From an uncultured Hellea sp. (lineage in GTDB: Bacteria; Pseudomonadota; Alphaproteobacteria; Caulobacterales; Maricaulaceae), in assembly GCA_938007935.1 (NCBI GenBank), contig CALLMD010000022.1, positions 1 to 64,000 on the forward strand: a DNA stretch of 64,000 bases, written 5' to 3'. The notes under the pieces were generated by a model, which did no database searches, was not told the DNA's origin, and was given only the letters and a program-made list of their open reading frames with translations. How positions within the stretch are numbered: the first letter of the stretch is position 1; every line of letters starts with the position of its first letter. Shown piece by piece: positions 52,259 through 61,991 of the stretch. The translations under genes were made by a program, and so were the position numbers.

Positions 52259-53206
52259 TTAGGCAATACTCGTCGTTGCATTTACGCCGTAAAGCTTTTG
52301 TCTGAAATTGTTCCACCAGAATATTTTTCCTAAGGCCTGTGCACATCTGTTTCTAAAATGGATGTAAAAGGGTTGACCTAACAGCCTTAAGACTAGCCAT
52401 GCTGGCGCAAAAGCGAGAAATTGAACGAGTCCGATAATCATCCATTTTAAAATACCAAGGGCGCCCATAATGCCTTTATCAGCTTCTTCTTGAGCAGGCC
52501 CTTGTCCAAATGCAAAATTGCGTTTCCACATATATTTTGGCGTAGCACGTGCGGCAGGTACGATTTCGAAGCTCTCAGCTTTTATCGCCCATGCAACTTT
52601 GGCCCCACGGCTTGTTAAATGATGGAATAATGCGTCATCTTCTCCGCCTGTTTCATTATGAATAGGATCAAAGGCAGGGCTTGGCATATCACATAAAGAC
52701 AAATCAAGCAGACACCCGCCAGTACCTAGACATTTAGTAATGTACCCCTCTGGGGCATTTGCAATTCGAGAAAAGAAGGGCTCCATGAATGGGTTTAGAG
52801 GATCATCAGCATTTGGCATGACAGCTATAGCAGGTCCAAAGGTAATGCCAGCTTCGTATTTTAATGCGGCTTTTACAAGCTCATCTAGCCACCCAGGTAA
52901 GGCTTTCATATCATCATCAAGAAATGCAATGAAGCGGCCACGTGCGACGCTAAGGGCGCCGTTACGGGCGTTAGACACGCCTGGCTGAGGCACATGTTTA
53001 TAAATGACATCAATAGCCGAGGATTTAGCAAAATTAGCCACAAGGTCTTTGGCACTGGCCTTGGGATCATTGTCAGCAACGACAATTTCTAGCGCGCGTT
53101 TTCCAGCTGATTGTCCAATCAGGCTTTCAAGCGCATTTTTAATACCATCCGGGCGTTTATAAGTTGGGATTACGATAGAAACCCCTTCGTTCCAAATATC
53201 AGACAT
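52259..53206 (-). CDS. Family 2 glycosyltransferase A
   Basis: A 315-residue GT2 enzyme. SIVIPTYKRPDG (near residue 11) begins the nucleotide-sugar fold, the metal-binding motif is FLDDDMKALPGWLDE (near 89), and ETGGEDDALFHHL (near 192) holds the catalytic-base ED. A hydrophobic segment near 240-265 may place it at the membrane. I use the ATG at 53206 with GGAG seven bases upstream rather than 53233. Its start lies 8 bases inside the deacetylase gene. One of two GT2 enzymes in the assembly operon. Confidence 0.9.
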   Translation of the reverse strand: MSDIWNEGVSIVIPTYKRPDGIKNALESLIGQSAGKRALEIVVADNDPKASAKDLVANFAKSSAIDVIYKHVPQPGVSNARNGALSVARGRFIAFLDDDMKALPGWLDELVKAALKYEAGITFGPAIAVMPNADDPLNPFMEPFFSRIANAPEGYITKCLGTGGCLLDLSLCDMPSPAFDPIHNETGGEDDALFHHLTSRGAKVAWAIKAESFEIVPAARATPKYMWKRNFAFGQGPAQEEADKGIMGALGILKWMIIGLVQFLAFAPAWLVLRLLGQPFYIHFRNRCAQALGKIFWWNNFRQKLYGVNATTSIA

Positions 53207-53963
53207 TTTGCATCTCCAAATGTTTAATTGCATTTGCGACCGTCATGACTGCCGCCCCTGATTCCTTTACGGCCGATATGACTGAGCTTAGCTGCTCTGG
53301 CCTGCATCCATATTTGCTGGGTGTTTCTCGCACATCATGTGTGTAAATTGTCATCCAACCTGGTGTGTCCTGAAGTCCTGATATTTCCTTCAACAAAGCG
53401 TTATAGCCTTGCCCAGCATATAGACGATTTGAGTTAATTTGATTAAGATCCGCGCTCGATGAGTGTACACGGCTCATTATCCCACGTGCGCCTTTAAATC
53501 TTTGTTCGACAAGTTTCTTAGAATGTAAACTCACTTGCCCATAAGGATAAGCAAATGTTTCGCTTGCGGGTAAGCCTAGGGCCTTTAGACGTGCTTGGTT
53601 TTTATTGATACTTTGTTCAAATGTTTCAAGCGAAACAGTTGTCGCGTCAATGTGGTCATAAGTATGATCGCCTATCTCATGGCCGCTTTCATGTGCGGCC
53701 ACCACATCGCTTTCAGACATATGTAGCCCGAGGTGATTAGTCGTTCCGCATAAACCCATAGAAATGTAGAGACTTGCGAGCCAGTTCTCATGTTCAAGAG
53801 CGGGCAGGGCGTTATCAACAACAGATTTTGGGCAATCATCAAAGGTAAAACTGACAATGGGTCTGTCGAGTTTAATCGGAATGATGCGCCGGGCTCTAAA
53901 CGGCGTGAGGCGCCGTCCGACTCTCGCCGATAATGAGGTATTAGGTTTATAGACCGTATTCAT
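53199..53963 (-). CDS. Polysaccharide deacetylase (NodB domain; HfsH-like)
   Basis: A 254-residue carbohydrate esterase 4 enzyme. VSFTFDDCPKS (catalytic/metal Asp-Asp near residue 43), HEIGDHTYDHID (H-x3-H near 99-106) and FAYPYGQ (near 148) are the NodB motifs. No signal peptide, so it probably acts in the cytosol on lipid-linked intermediates, as described for HfsH in holdfast synthesis. The ATG at 53963 overlaps the stop of the glycosyltransferase upstream (ATGA). Presence in this operon is the main reason for the holdfast reading. Confidence 0.9.
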   Translation of the reverse strand: MNTVYKPNTSLSARVGRRLTPFRARRIIPIKLDRPIVSFTFDDCPKSVVDNALPALEHENWLASLYISMGLCGTTNHLGLHMSESDVVAAHESGHEIGDHTYDHIDATTVSLETFEQSINKNQARLKALGLPASETFAYPYGQVSLHSKKLVEQRFKGARGIMSRVHSSSADLNQINSNRLYAGQGYNALLKEISGLQDTPGWMTIYTHDVRETPSKYGCRPEQLSSVISAVKESGAAVMTVANAIKHLEMQNV

Positions 53964-54913
53964 GCTGAAGCCTTGAGAGTAAATGCTTCTGCATACCAGC
54001 TTGCGCGCCACATTTTTAAGGCATTAAGACGTAGCCTTATAGGCAACATTTGTAATTTTACAGCAAGTTTCAGTAGCGGACGCATGAGCTTTTGTCCTGG
54101 TATTTTACGCAGCTTTTGAGAGATTTTAAATAAAGCAAGTGTTTTGGCTATATCAGGATGTTTGTCCGTAAATCGAACATAATTTGCGCCGCTACTCTGA
54201 AAGCGTCTTAGAAGGGTTTCTGTGTTTTCCAATCCCAAATGTAGGGCAGGGATATCCGCATGTATGAGTGTATATTTTTTGGCAACGCGGGCGGCCCATT
54301 CACTATCTTCCCAGCCCCAGCCTTTAAATCCGTTGTCAAAACCTTCTTCGAGAAGAACGTCCTTTCGTACACATAGGTTTGATGAGGCTACAAATTGTGG
54401 TCCTGCGGCTTGTCGGGCGGCAAGGGTCAGGCAATCGGAGACTTCGGAGAGGGCGCGGTGAAGCTCTTGATCAGGTGTCTCTGCTTTCGTTGGAACTGTA
54501 AAGCCCCCAAAGATGACATCACCAACACCAGCGCTGATCAGCTGGGTATAATCCTTTAGAAAACTATCAGACACAGGCCGCATATCAGCATCTAGGAACA
54601 ATACCCAATCGGCATTGGCATTTTGTTGAAGGACATTACGCGCCGCAGAGCGGCCCGCATTTTTATCGGCGATAAGAAATTCTACGCGGCTAGGCGCAGC
54701 TTTAACAATTGCTGACACTTTTGCATTTAGATCAGCAAGCGCCGAACCATCATCATAAATCAATATTTCAACAGCTTCATCGGCGCTGGTTTGAGACAGC
54801 AATGATTGTAATAAGTCTGTAGGGTCGTCTTTGTAAAAGGGAATTAGAACAGACAGTTTTGGCTTTGCTGGCGATTGTTTCAGACTGTGAACATGTGTGA
54901 TAGAAACGCTCAT
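53960..54913 (-). CDS. Family 2 glycosyltransferase B
   Basis: A 317-residue GT2 enzyme with an added C-terminal part. LSVLIPFYKDDPTDLLQSLL (near residue 20) and the metal motif VLFLDADMRPVS (near 108) are followed by GWGWEDSEWAARV (near 218), the ED acid/base region seen in chondroitin/teichoic-type synthases (GT2_7 N/C). The amphipathic C-terminus rich in Lys/Arg (about 270-317) may bind the membrane. Overlaps the flippase end by 4 bases and the deacetylase start by 4 bases. Confidence 0.9.
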   Translation of the reverse strand: MSVSITHVHSLKQSPAKPKLSVLIPFYKDDPTDLLQSLLSQTSADEAVEILIYDDGSALADLNAKVSAIVKAAPSRVEFLIADKNAGRSAARNVLQQNANADWVLFLDADMRPVSDSFLKDYTQLISAGVGDVIFGGFTVPTKAETPDQELHRALSEVSDCLTLAARQAAGPQFVASSNLCVRKDVLLEEGFDNGFKGWGWEDSEWAARVAKKYTLIHADIPALHLGLENTETLLRRFQSSGANYVRFTDKHPDIAKTLALFKISQKLRKIPGQKLMRPLLKLAVKLQMLPIRLRLNALKMWRASWYAEAFTLKASA

Positions 54914-56370
54914 GATGTCACCGCTTTCAGTCTACGATTGTTTAGCATTTTATGAATAAGTGTACGCGAATTCGCCGCATTAATACCCATGGATAGGGTC
55001 ATATACACAATTCCGCCAATGCCAGCTTTAATCGAGAGAGCCACAAAATCAGGTGTTGCGTTGGGTAAATTAATAAGCTTGACGACCGCTGCCATACCGA
55101 CACAGCAAAGCGATATTTCGAGGAAAGCCCGAACGGGTACTGGCAAGGGATAAAAACGGCGACCAACTACCATCGCTAGGACAAATCCGAGTGTATAAGA
55201 AATTAACGTGGCGTAGACGGCGCCCATAAGGCCATAAATTGGAATGAGCCATAGGTTCAGGCCAATATTTAACACTACGGGTGGAATCATTGCCCACATA
55301 AACATGCTCGTATGTCCTGAAAGCATGAAGGCGCGTTGCGCATAATAGCTTATCAATCCGTTCATGACCCCTGCAAAGGCAATCAAGGGCATAATCGCCA
55401 CGGCTTCAGCCCGCACCGATTCACCCAAGACAAATCCGAATTCTTTCGCAACTAAGGCAATTCCAGTCGCAGCGGGAAGGGCAATCCATAATAATGTCGC
55501 GCCGTAATCGCGCATAACGCCTTTTGAGGTTTCTATGCCATCTTTTTCCATCATGGTCACGGCAATAGGCGTCGCGGCCATTGAGACCCAAACAAAGATC
55601 ATCTCGATAGAACGATTTGCGAGGTTATACCCAGCATTATATTGACCTGCTGACGACTCTCCCATCAAGACGGCAATAATATACATATCTGCAGAATTTA
55701 ATGCATAAGCCAACAATAAAGATATACAAATCGGCATGCCATATTTGAAATAGATTTTAACCTTTTCTGTTTGAACATTCCCATCACGCATTTTTTTGAA
55801 CATAAAGGGAAGGTCAAAAAGTAACGCCAATATCAGTCCTATGGCAATTCCGACAAAAGGGGCAACTTCTCTGAGTGGCGTAAATAAAATTAATAATATT
55901 CCTAAGGAAAAACTAAATATTGTTTGGGACGAATACATAACGCTATATCGTTTAATACGGTGAGCGGCTTTATGGGCTTCCATCCCTAGGTTCATAAATA
56001 TTTGAATGGTCGTTGCTGTCATTGCCGCCACCAGGATTGTTTTCATGGTAGGATCCAATGGGAGGGCCCAAAGAATAGTCAAAATGACACTAATAGCGGC
56101 GACGCTCGTTATACCCGCATATTTATAAATTGTGCGTAGATGCGAGTTTACATCATTTTCTTTTTCAGCTCGAGCCTGAAAACGGGCCATGGCAGCCTCT
56201 AGCCATGTAAATACGGCCATATGCGTAAAATGCATGGTAACTACAGCGAGGGCATAACGGCCAAATTCTTCGCTGTTGAGTAACCTTGTTAAGACCACAA
56301 TTGTTCCGAAACTCACTAATAAATTAGCGAGATTAACGGGGATATAGGCCAGCATAGAGCGACCCATCAT
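54910..56370 (-). CDS. Polysaccharide flippase, Wzx/MATE type (HfsF-like)
   Basis: A 486-residue membrane protein with about 14 predicted helices in the Polysacc_synt layout: MLAYIPVNLANLLVSFGTIVVLTRLL and FGRYALAVVTMHF at the start, and typical central RSIEMIFVWVSMAATPIAVTMME. It flips undecaprenyl-linked repeat units across the inner membrane. I use the ATG at 56370 with AAAAGGG upstream; the longer frame to 56430 starts with GTG inside the sugar transferase gene. Located between the initiating transferase and a glycosyltransferase. Confidence 0.9.
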   Translation of the reverse strand: MMGRSMLAYIPVNLANLLVSFGTIVVLTRLLNSEEFGRYALAVVTMHFTHMAVFTWLEAAMARFQARAEKENDVNSHLRTIYKYAGITSVAAISVILTILWALPLDPTMKTILVAAMTATTIQIFMNLGMEAHKAAHRIKRYSVMYSSQTIFSFSLGILLILFTPLREVAPFVGIAIGLILALLFDLPFMFKKMRDGNVQTEKVKIYFKYGMPICISLLLAYALNSADMYIIAVLMGESSAGQYNAGYNLANRSIEMIFVWVSMAATPIAVTMMEKDGIETSKGVMRDYGATLLWIALPAATGIALVAKEFGFVLGESVRAEAVAIMPLIAFAGVMNGLISYYAQRAFMLSGHTSMFMWAMIPPVVLNIGLNLWLIPIYGLMGAVYATLISYTLGFVLAMVVGRRFYPLPVPVRAFLEISLCCVGMAAVVKLINLPNATPDFVALSIKAGIGGIVYMTLSMGINAANSRTLIHKMLNNRRLKAVTS

Positions 56371-56407
56371 GATACATGACCCTTTTGATATGTAAAAGAT
56401 GGCTGCA

Positions 56408-58021
56408 TTAGCGGATATTCTCACTATCACCCAATAAACAAGGGAGCGTTTTTAGCATAACCATTAAGTCAAAAAGAGGGCTGCAGCGTTCTATATATTC
56501 CATATCTAAGGTTACACGGCGCTCGACATCAGCCGCATTATGTAGCGGGCCTCTAGATCCATTAATCTGTGCCCAGCCAGTCATACCTGGTTTCATTTTA
56601 TGGCGATGGGCATATTCCTCGACAAGCTTATAACTTTCCGTCTCACCAGTGCGCATACCAACCGCATGGGGTCGTGGGCCCACGAGTGACATCTCGCCTT
56701 TAATGACATTAATAAGTTGAGGGAGCTCATCTATACTTGTTTTGCGGATAAATCGGCCAATTTTCGTCACGCGTGCATCTCCCGCCACTGTTTGCTGAGC
56801 GGCCTCAAGGTCGGCAGCGTCATTGCGCATTGAACGGAATTTATAAACATCAAAAACGCGGTTGTTGAAGCCATGCCGCGGTTGCTTGAACAGGGCAGGC
56901 CCTGGGCTTCCCTTTTTAATCATTAAGCCGATGGCAATGAGAATTGGCGAGAGCACTATTAATGCAGTGCCGGCAATGACAACGTCCATGAGGCGTTTAA
57001 CCGCGACATGGCGTCCACTCATCTGCTTACCGCTAATATCCAGCATGCCGACTTCAGCAATTTGAGAGAGACGTTGTTGGACATGGTTTAAGTCTTCAAA
57101 TTCATCGACAACAAAGGCAATACGGTTTGGCAGCAGACGGATTTGTTCGACAAACTCTTTTTTCCGTGTTTGTGCGATTTTGGGCAGCGTTACAACAATT
57201 TGGTTGATATAGGGCAGTTGGTCCCATTCCAGCAAATCTTTGATTTTTCCGACGACAGGGACGCCGTGAATATTATGCGGGGCTCGTGCTAGTCTTTCAT
57301 CAAAAATAGCCAAAATGTTGAGGTCTTTTGTTTTTGCATTTTCTTCTATAATTCGGCGCGCGGACTCTGTCGCGCCGAGCATAACAATGGTCGGTGCCAG
57401 AGCACGGCGCGCATGAAGCCGCTTTATTTGTGTGTGATAAAGAATGTGAAGAATGAAAAGCACAGCAGAGGCCCCTAACCCAGCTTTTGCCAAAGCATCG
57501 GGTAAGAAGGTATCTGGACGCGTAATCAGAGCTATTGTTAGCCACAGACCAAGCGCGCTAAAGGCTGCGACGAAGATTGTCTTCATATGCTGGTTTAGTG
57601 TTTCGGCAGGCGCAAAGCGGTGCGCACGATTTATGAATAACATCGAAATGAAGACGCCCATGCCGAGTAATGCGGCTGCAATAGGTGCTATGACGTTTTT
57701 CTCATTTATTCCAATATAACCGTTCCAAACGGCCAATGCGATGACGGCTGTAATCCAGAAAATGTCAGAAACCCGTAAAGCAAAACGTAATGCGTTCATA
57801 TTGGTTTGCTTCTGAGGCACATTGATGTCAGAGACGGTTTTACGTTTCCTGCGCCTGTCTGGTTGATGTTTTTTCAGGCCAGGGCGAATGGCTTCGCTAA
57901 AGGCATCAAGCTGCTCGGTTCGCCGAACGTCAGTCTTACGTTTTTGGTCATTGCCGCGAGAAGGTGTTTCACCCATTGGCATATCTCGCTTAGCTTCTAC
58001 TGAATTCTTCTTGTTAAGCAT
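56408..58021 (-). CDS. Initiating undecaprenyl-phosphate sugar transferase (PHPT, HfsE-like)
   Basis: A 537-residue polyprenyl glycosyl-phosphotransferase. A polar N-terminal tail (about 1-75) is followed by four membrane helices (about 83-205), a CoA-binding-like cytosolic domain (about 210-330) and the C-terminal transferase domain with its re-entrant helix (VKRLMDVVIAGTALIVLSPI), KFRSMRNDA, and RKTSIDELPQLINVIKGEMS and GPRPHAVG motifs. It loads the first sugar phosphate on undecaprenyl phosphate. AAGGTGGG precedes the ATG. First gene of the minus-strand operon of five. Confidence 0.93.
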   Translation of the reverse strand: MLNKKNSVEAKRDMPMGETPSRGNDQKRKTDVRRTEQLDAFSEAIRPGLKKHQPDRRRKRKTVSDINVPQKQTNMNALRFALRVSDIFWITAVIALAVWNGYIGINEKNVIAPIAAALLGMGVFISMLFINRAHRFAPAETLNQHMKTIFVAAFSALGLWLTIALITRPDTFLPDALAKAGLGASAVLFILHILYHTQIKRLHARRALAPTIVMLGATESARRIIEENAKTKDLNILAIFDERLARAPHNIHGVPVVGKIKDLLEWDQLPYINQIVVTLPKIAQTRKKEFVEQIRLLPNRIAFVVDEFEDLNHVQQRLSQIAEVGMLDISGKQMSGRHVAVKRLMDVVIAGTALIVLSPILIAIGLMIKKGSPGPALFKQPRHGFNNRVFDVYKFRSMRNDAADLEAAQQTVAGDARVTKIGRFIRKTSIDELPQLINVIKGEMSLVGPRPHAVGMRTGETESYKLVEEYAHRHKMKPGMTGWAQINGSRGPLHNAADVERRVTLDMEYIERCSPLFDLMVMLKTLPCLLGDSENIR

Positions 58022-58315
58022 TTGCTTTAACCCACCTTATATTTTTCTGATGGTAGTAAATGAAATCCACAAATATCTGGTAAACAGAGCGAAAATTTAT
58101 CAATTCAGGATGTGTTTCAAAGTGAAACGAAAACCTTACTTTTCGGCAGATTTCTATGTTTTATGGTAAAGGTCTGGTTAAATTCGAGCTAACTAAAAGT
58201 TTTTCATTTATAAAAATCTATATGTCATCAAATCGCGCACTTATCTTTGAGGTTTATGCTTGCCCTCACATAAACTTTCTGGAAGCATTTAGACTGGGTT
58301 GCAAAGTAGGTTTAA
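58022..58315. other. Divergent promoter region (sugar transferase / acyl-CoA ligase)
   Basis: An AT-rich 294-bp region between the divergent sugar transferase and acyl-CoA ligase genes; it must carry both promoters. No strong palindrome stands out. TAGG six bases before the ligase ATG is its ribosome-binding site. I see no RNA gene. Confidence 0.45.
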
Positions 58316-59845
58316 ATGAAAAATGACTTATATTTCGAGGGGCATAAAACTAAGCGAGAGGACTATCTGAATCGGGCTAAACGCTATGCGTCGATATTGA
58401 AAAGCTACGGCGTAGGCGAGGATGATTCTGTTGCGCTTCTTTTTCGTAATGATACTGTTTATCTCGAACTCACACAGGCTTGCCGCTATGTTGGGGCCTA
58501 TTATGTGACGTTAAATTGGCATGCTTCTGGTGCTGAAATAGTAGATATTCTTGAGGACTCCAAAGCCAAGGTTTTGATTGGCCATAGTGACCTTACTGAA
58601 AAATTCAAAGCTGGTGCCGATTTTAGCGCTGCTCTTCTATCTATTCCAACACCGCAGCAAGTTGTGGATAAATATAAGGTTGATCCAGCATTAGCCCAGG
58701 GGCAAGAAAATTTGTTTGACCTCTTAAAGACGGCCTTGCCCGTTGAGACTGAGCCTCTCAAAAGCCGAGGGCTACTGGCCTATACATCGGGGAGTACAGG
58801 TCGCCCCAAAGGCATTCGGCGTGAGGTAAACCCTGATAGTCCGGATCAGTATGAAACCTATAAAATGCTGGCATCGGCCTTAATGATGCTAAAGCCCGGG
58901 GACAGGTTTTACACATCTGCCCCCCTTTATCATAGCGCGCCAATGGCCTTATCTGGATTTTGCCTCGCGGCGGGGTATGCCGAGCTTTATATCGCTGCAA
59001 AGTTTGATCCTGAGGGTTTTTTAGCTGATATTGAACGCTATAGCATTACGCATTGCTACATCGTTCCAACAATGATGGTACGTTTGCTGAAACTGCCAGA
59101 TTCGGTTCGTGCTAAATATGATACTTCTTCATTACGATTTGGAATTTCAACGGGGTCTGCGTGGCCACAGGATGTCAAACAGGCCATGATTGAATGGTTC
59201 GGGCCGATATTTTACGAAGCTTATGGGGCGAGTGAAATTGGATTTATAACTCTAATTTCTTCAGAAGAAGCTATTCAAAAACCAGGCTCAGTTGGTAAAA
59301 TTTTACAAGGTGGGTCGATAAAAATCATAGACGATAACCAGAATGAATTACCCATCGGCGAAGCGGGCTCTATATATGTGCGATTAAACCAATTCGGAGA
59401 TTTTAAATATTCAAATGCAGACGGTGACCTTAAGGGTCAACGTTATGATGGGCACACAACAGTTGGTGATGTGGGCTATCTAGATGAAGATGGTTATCTC
59501 TATATAAGTGATCGCAAGAAAGACATGATCATCTCTGGTGGGGCGAATATCTTTCCGGCGGAAATTGAAGCAGCATTAATCGAAATGCCAGAGGTCTTTG
59601 ACTGTGCTGTATTTGGTATCCCAAATACCGAATTTGGAGAAATGGTCGTGGCCGCAGTTCAATGCGCGGCAGGTCACGGTCTTAATTTGGAAGATATGCA
59701 AACTTATCTTTCAGACAAGATAGCGCGGTTCAAAATCCCTCAGCAGCTGGATTTACATGACCAACTTCCGCGTGAGGATAGTGGTAAGATATTCAAACAG
59801 CGTTTGAGAGCGCCATATTGGGAGAATACGGGCCGCAACATATAA
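58316..59845 (+). CDS. AMP-dependent fatty-acyl-CoA ligase (FadD-like)
   Basis: A 509-residue ANL enzyme. The phosphate loop is YTSGSTGRPKGIRRE (near residue 156), followed by YHSAPMA, the adenine motif YEAYGASEIGFI (near 302), the hinge DRKKDMIISGGANIFPAEIE (near 402) and the catalytic Lys in REDSGKIFKQRL (near 493). It activates a medium- or long-chain or cyclic acid. It is a different branch from the cluster ligase at 26423. It abuts the integrated element and no partner genes lie beside it. Confidence 0.93.
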   Translation: MKNDLYFEGHKTKREDYLNRAKRYASILKSYGVGEDDSVALLFRNDTVYLELTQACRYVGAYYVTLNWHASGAEIVDILEDSKAKVLIGHSDLTEKFKAGADFSAALLSIPTPQQVVDKYKVDPALAQGQENLFDLLKTALPVETEPLKSRGLLAYTSGSTGRPKGIRREVNPDSPDQYETYKMLASALMMLKPGDRFYTSAPLYHSAPMALSGFCLAAGYAELYIAAKFDPEGFLADIERYSITHCYIVPTMMVRLLKLPDSVRAKYDTSSLRFGISTGSAWPQDVKQAMIEWFGPIFYEAYGASEIGFITLISSEEAIQKPGSVGKILQGGSIKIIDDNQNELPIGEAGSIYVRLNQFGDFKYSNADGDLKGQRYDGHTTVGDVGYLDEDGYLYISDRKKDMIISGGANIFPAEIEAALIEMPEVFDCAVFGIPNTEFGEMVVAAVQCAAGHGLNLEDMQTYLSDKIARFKIPQQLDLHDQLPREDSGKIFKQRLRAPYWENTGRNI

Positions 59846-60017
59846 AGGGAGTGGTGGCGGAGATGAAGTCTATAGAACATACGTTTTTAGGTGTTTTAGA
59901 ACGTTCGTCTTAAGTCCTTATATATAATGGATTTATTTTATAGCTTTCCATAGCCGTCCACTCGTGTTTGTGCTAATAGACGTTCAGTATTAGGACGAAT
60001 ATTAGGACGCGAAGCAA
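59846..60017. other. Junction upstream of the integrase (candidate attL region)
   Basis: Between the ligase stop and the integrase start. It contains ATTAGGACG twice in direct repeat (59989-59997 and 60001-60009), a GAACGTTC palindrome near 59898-59905, and several GTTCG/ACGTTC-type half-sites. These may be integrase arm- or core-type sites. No tRNA gene is present, so an insertion site other than a tRNA must be considered. Confidence 0.4.
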
Positions 60018-61205
60018 ATGGGTAGAGGTCGCCACAAATTAAAGCCGTTACAGGTCGAGCGGTTAAAGAAACCGGGCCGCTATGGCGATGGGCATGGGCT
60101 TTATCTTGTAATTCGCCGCTCTGGCTCAAGGGCGTGGTCTTATGTTTGGATAAGGCAAGGCGTAAGACGTGAGATGGGTCTGGGTGGCTTTCCCAGCATT
60201 GATTTAAAAAGAGCGAGAGAAAAAGCCGATTTTGTAAGGTCGCAAATTGCCGATGGTCTCGATCCTATGTCCGAGCGGGACAAAGATATTACCCTGAAGT
60301 TTTCTGAAGTTGCCGAACTTGTTTTGGAAAAGAAGCGCAAGACGTGGACCAATGCCAAACATGGAGCGCAATGGGAACGGGCCTTAAGAGTATTGTGCAA
60401 ACCGCTTCATTCTGTTTTAGTCAATGAGATTGATACACCTCATGTCTTACGGATTTTAAATCCTGTATGGGAAAAGACGCCTGAAACGGGAAGGCGTTTA
60501 AGGTCACGCCTAGCCCATGTTCTGGACTATGCCACGACGCAAGGTTGGCGAACAGGTGAAAATCCAGCACGGTGGAAAGGTCATTTAGAACATGTCCTAG
60601 AAAGCAAGCTGGGCGAGCGTAAAAACTTCGCCGCTATGCCATATGTTGACCTTCCAGAATTTATAGATGCGCTTCGGGCTAAAAACACAATCCCTTCCAT
60701 CGCCCTTGAATTTACAATCCTAACAGCCGCAAGGACAGGCGAGACTTTAGGCGCGAAGTGGGAGGAGATTGATTTGGAAAATGCTCTTTGGTCTATACCC
60801 GCGAGCCGTATGAAAATGAAAGTTGATCATGATGTGCCCTTATCACCAAGGGTAGTGGAAATACTAAGGGAGTTAAACAAAGACAAATTTTCAAACTATG
60901 TCTTTCCGGGCCAGCGCCCGATTAAACCTATATCCAACATGACCATGACAATGGTTTTGCGGAGAATGGGCTTTGGCCATTTCACAGTACACGGTTTTAG
61001 AAGCACCTTCCGCACATGGTGTGGGGACCAAACTAACTTTCCACGTGAGATTGCCGAGCAAGCCTTAAGCCACCGCATAGGGAACGCCGTGGAGCAAGCC
61101 TATTCGCGAGGTAAGGCGCTGGAAAAACGTAGACGCTTAATGAATAGCTGGGGGGATTTTTGCGCTGGAATTAATTCTAGCCAGATTGTGAGGCTTCATG
61201 GATGA
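60018..61205 (+). CDS. Tyrosine recombinase (P4-type integrase with DUF4102 N-terminus)
   Basis: A 395-residue integrase. The N-terminal DUF4102 arm-binding domain (about 1-85; GDGHGLYLVIRRSGSRAW) and core-binding SAM-like domain (about 95-180) precede the catalytic domain. Catalytic residues are Arg in ARTGETLGAKWEEID (near residue 239), His-x-x-Arg in TVHGFRSTFRTW (near 327-330), His near HRIG (350) and Tyr in QAYSRGKALEKR (near 360). This class directs site-specific integration of islands. Its stop overlaps the next gene by 8 bases. Confidence 0.96.
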   Translation: MGRGRHKLKPLQVERLKKPGRYGDGHGLYLVIRRSGSRAWSYVWIRQGVRREMGLGGFPSIDLKRAREKADFVRSQIADGLDPMSERDKDITLKFSEVAELVLEKKRKTWTNAKHGAQWERALRVLCKPLHSVLVNEIDTPHVLRILNPVWEKTPETGRRLRSRLAHVLDYATTQGWRTGENPARWKGHLEHVLESKLGERKNFAAMPYVDLPEFIDALRAKNTIPSIALEFTILTAARTGETLGAKWEEIDLENALWSIPASRMKMKVDHDVPLSPRVVEILRELNKDKFSNYVFPGQRPIKPISNMTMTMVLRRMGFGHFTVHGFRSTFRTWCGDQTNFPREIAEQALSHRIGNAVEQAYSRGKALEKRRRLMNSWGDFCAGINSSQIVRLHG

Positions 61206-61668
61206 TAAAATCAGGAAGTCTTTGGTCTCGGAAATAGATGATAAGTCCGAGCTTTTACTTTCCACGTTTGCTGAGATTGGTATTAAAACTGGTGATTTAT
61301 CACCATTATCAGACCTTTTAGAATCTACATTTCGTATAGATTGCAGTATTAGGAGGTTACTCATAAAAATGATCAGCCATTCGCATGATTTGGATTATGT
61401 TCTTGAAATACGAAAACATCCGAAACTAAAAGGAAATGCGAAACCTGAACATCAAAAATTAGAAAAAGTATGGAAAGATATAGAAATCGCAGTTTGGATG
61501 CTGTCCATGGGCGTCGATAATAAGGATACTTACTCTTACGCAATCAAGATGGCGTCTAATAAATTTAACCTCGAATATGGGTCGTTGGCTAATATATGGA
61601 CTAAATATCAAAAGGCGGCGAAATATCATATTCAGCAAATTGCTGAAGCGGAGCCGTTACATTTTTGA
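61198..61668 (+). CDS. Hypothetical protein of the island
   Basis: A 156-residue, mostly helical, charged protein of unknown function. Notable parts are the acidic start (MDDKIRKSLVSEIDDKSE), KMISHSHDLDYVLEIRKHPKLKG and QIAEAEPLHF at the end. Overlaps the integrase end by 8 bases, so it is co-translated. I do not recognise a family. Confidence 0.65.
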   Translation: MDDKIRKSLVSEIDDKSELLLSTFAEIGIKTGDLSPLSDLLESTFRIDCSIRRLLIKMISHSHDLDYVLEIRKHPKLKGNAKPEHQKLEKVWKDIEIAVWMLSMGVDNKDTYSYAIKMASNKFNLEYGSLANIWTKYQKAAKYHIQQIAEAEPLHF

Positions 61669-61808
61669 ACTAACCCCGATTCATTATTTTAACGCTCTAA
61701 TTGATTAATGGATGTTGTGGACACCCCTAATTTTGTGCGTATTTAAAGAATTGCTAGCGAATCCTCGCGGCCAGCTAGGGACAGTTTCCCTCACACTGGA
61801 GCAATTAT

Positions 61809-61991
61809 ATGCAAAAAATAACGGTTACAATCTCTGAAGCCTGTAAATTATCAGGATTAGGACGCAGTACAATTTACAAACTTTTTCAGTCGGGAGACCT
61901 TACTCCGCGTAAATGTGGATCGAGAACTCTTATACTGGTGAAAGATCTCGAAAACTATCTAAACAACCTCTCAGTTTCGGACGCAGCGTGA
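61809..61991 (+). CDS. AlpA/MerR-like helix-turn-helix protein (excisionase type)
   Basis: A 60-residue DNA-binding protein with the winged HTH of excisionases and AlpA activators: TISEACKLSGLGRSTIYKLF (recognition region about residues 7-26), GDLTPRKCGSRTLILVKDLENYL. It is typical next to P4-type integrases, where it controls excision or late genes. Its stop shares a base with the next ATG (TGATG). Confidence 0.85.
   Translation: MQKITVTISEACKLSGLGRSTIYKLFQSGDLTPRKCGSRTLILVKDLENYLNNLSVSDAA

Noticed and set aside
59898-59905. GAACGTTC near the integrase as a third TetR operator
   Set aside because: It lacks the 3-bp centre of sites 1 and 2 and lies outside the cluster.
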